A stretch of DNA of 30,168 bases from the NCBI GenBank assembly GCA_903772945.1, contig CAICTM010001393.1, positions 1 through 30,168 on the forward strand, written 5' to 3'. The DNA comes from Seminavis robusta (Eukaryota > Bacillariophyta > Bacillariophyceae > Naviculales > Naviculaceae). The position numbers and the translations under genes are program-made. Under the pieces are notes generated by a model, which was not told the DNA's origin, did no database searches, and saw only the letters and a program-made list of their open reading frames with translations. Each line of letters opens with the position of its first letter. The stretch's first letter is position 1. Shown in pieces: positions 29,567 to 30,168 of this stretch.

Positions 29567-30168
29567 CGTGAAAGTTGGGCTCTTGTAGTGCAGTGAATTA
29601 TTGGAATGATGGCTGGCTAGCTAGTAGTATAACTTCAAGACAATACCGGTAGGAGAGCGAATTGTTGAGGGTTCCAGAAAAAAGTGCAAGACCAACTCGA
29701 GGCGACTCTGCTGCGAACAGGCAATTGCAAGAGTAACACTCTGAGTATTTGTATGCTGGCCTGTCAAAGAAGATGGAGTCGAAGATTCTTCTTCCAATGC
29801 TTTCGAACAGATCCTGCCACAGCTCGGAGTGGTCGATCGTGCCATCATGCAGTGGTCGCTGTTTCATGCGTGGCGCGATCGAGATTGACAGCTGGGTGAG
29901 TCGAGTCGAGTCCGGCCAGTCACTGAGTCACCAATCCGTGAGGTTTCCTCACGACTTAATGATAGGGGTTTCAAAGGGGGCTAGTTAAAACATTTTTTGG
30001 CAGGGCACCACTATCAAAACATCAGTGGCAGGACCAATTTTTCAATCAGGTATACGGAGGCTTTTGAGCAGGTTGGCACAGCCATGGTAAAGCACACACC
30101 TATTGACGGTTACACAGAATCAAGTAGCCATGACATATCTGATCACAACAGCTTTGAAAAAGCTATGG
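29567..30168. other. Right flank, no convincing gene
   Basis: This 602-bp end stretch begins with the presumed promoter and 5' UTR of the NYN gene. Open frames on both strands (29598-29867 minus, 29684-29988 plus) overlap and lack recognisable domains. A small hairpin is at 29937-29953. A gene could begin or end beyond the window. Confidence 0.4.
29937..29953. repeat. Small hairpin CGTGAGG/CCTCACG
   Basis: The 7-bp arms CGTGAGG and CCTCACG pair perfectly around TTT. No adjacent gene explains it. Confidence 0.5.

Noticed and set aside
28532..29596. 354-aa plus-strand frame, Gly/Phe/Cys-rich
   Set aside because: It is antisense to the NYN ribonuclease. Its composition comes from reading the Asn/Thr repeat codons in reverse.
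29598..29988. Overlapping 70-90-aa frames on both strands at the right end
   Set aside because: None has a domain or clear start context, and they contradict each other in strand.

Overview
The window reads as nuclear DNA of a photosynthetic stramenopile, most likely a pennate diatom. Genes are densely packed on both strands and carry few, short GT-AG introns (87-130 bp). Several encoded families are ones I associate with diatoms: HITHHAGT-type sulfotransferase-like proteins, VHFD/RGLEHL small proteins and an EDDM-type type II membrane glycosyltransferase candidate. One N-terminus resembles the diatom plastid-targeting signal (a Phe at the signal/transit junction). No tRNA, rRNA, CRISPR array or prokaryotic operon was recognised. 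Identifications rest on motifs read by eye, not on database searches.

Layout. 1-1432: non-coding, repeat-rich (71-bp tandem duplication, cluster of GATTCTTAAGAATC palindromes). 1433-2641 (+): SLC35F-type multi-pass transporter. 3033-4205 (-): secretory/ER J-domain plus von Willebrand A protein. 5101-6552 (-): Merlin/IS1595-type DDE transposase, head-to-head with 6885-8111 (+), an unknown Lys-rich protein with an N-terminal four-Cys motif. 8112-8950: non-coding, with strong GC-rich hairpins. 8951-10978 (-): type II membrane glycosyltransferase-like protein, one intron. 11495-12149 (+): RNase P/MRP subunit POP5, one intron. 12150-13524: no convincing gene. 13525-20367 (+): proteasome activator PA200/Blm10, one intron, ending in the YYA motif. 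20698-22017 (-): sulfotransferase-like type II membrane protein, two introns. 22303-23715 (+): 2H phosphoesterase with a possible plastid-targeting N-terminus. 24243-24993 (+): small diatom-type protein of unknown function, one intron. 25783-27129 (+): AIM24-family mitochondrial protein, three introns. 28046-29566 (-): NYN-domain ribonuclease, one intron and a short last exon. 29567-30168: no convincing gene.

The genes look like an ordinary eukaryotic assortment rather than a pathway cluster: proteostasis (PA200, J-VWA), RNA metabolism (POP5, 2H phosphoesterase, NYN RNase), endomembrane transport and modification (SLC35F, glycosyltransferase-like, sulfotransferase-like), mitochondrial organisation (AIM24) and one DNA transposon. 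I resolved ten introns by reading frame and splice sites; they join pieces that otherwise look like separate short open frames. I found no clear multi-gene novel system. The most notable items are the J-domain/VWA fusion, the transposase and four-Cys protein pair, the possibly plastid-directed 2H phosphoesterase, the lineage-type unknown families, and the unexplained palindromic repeats.
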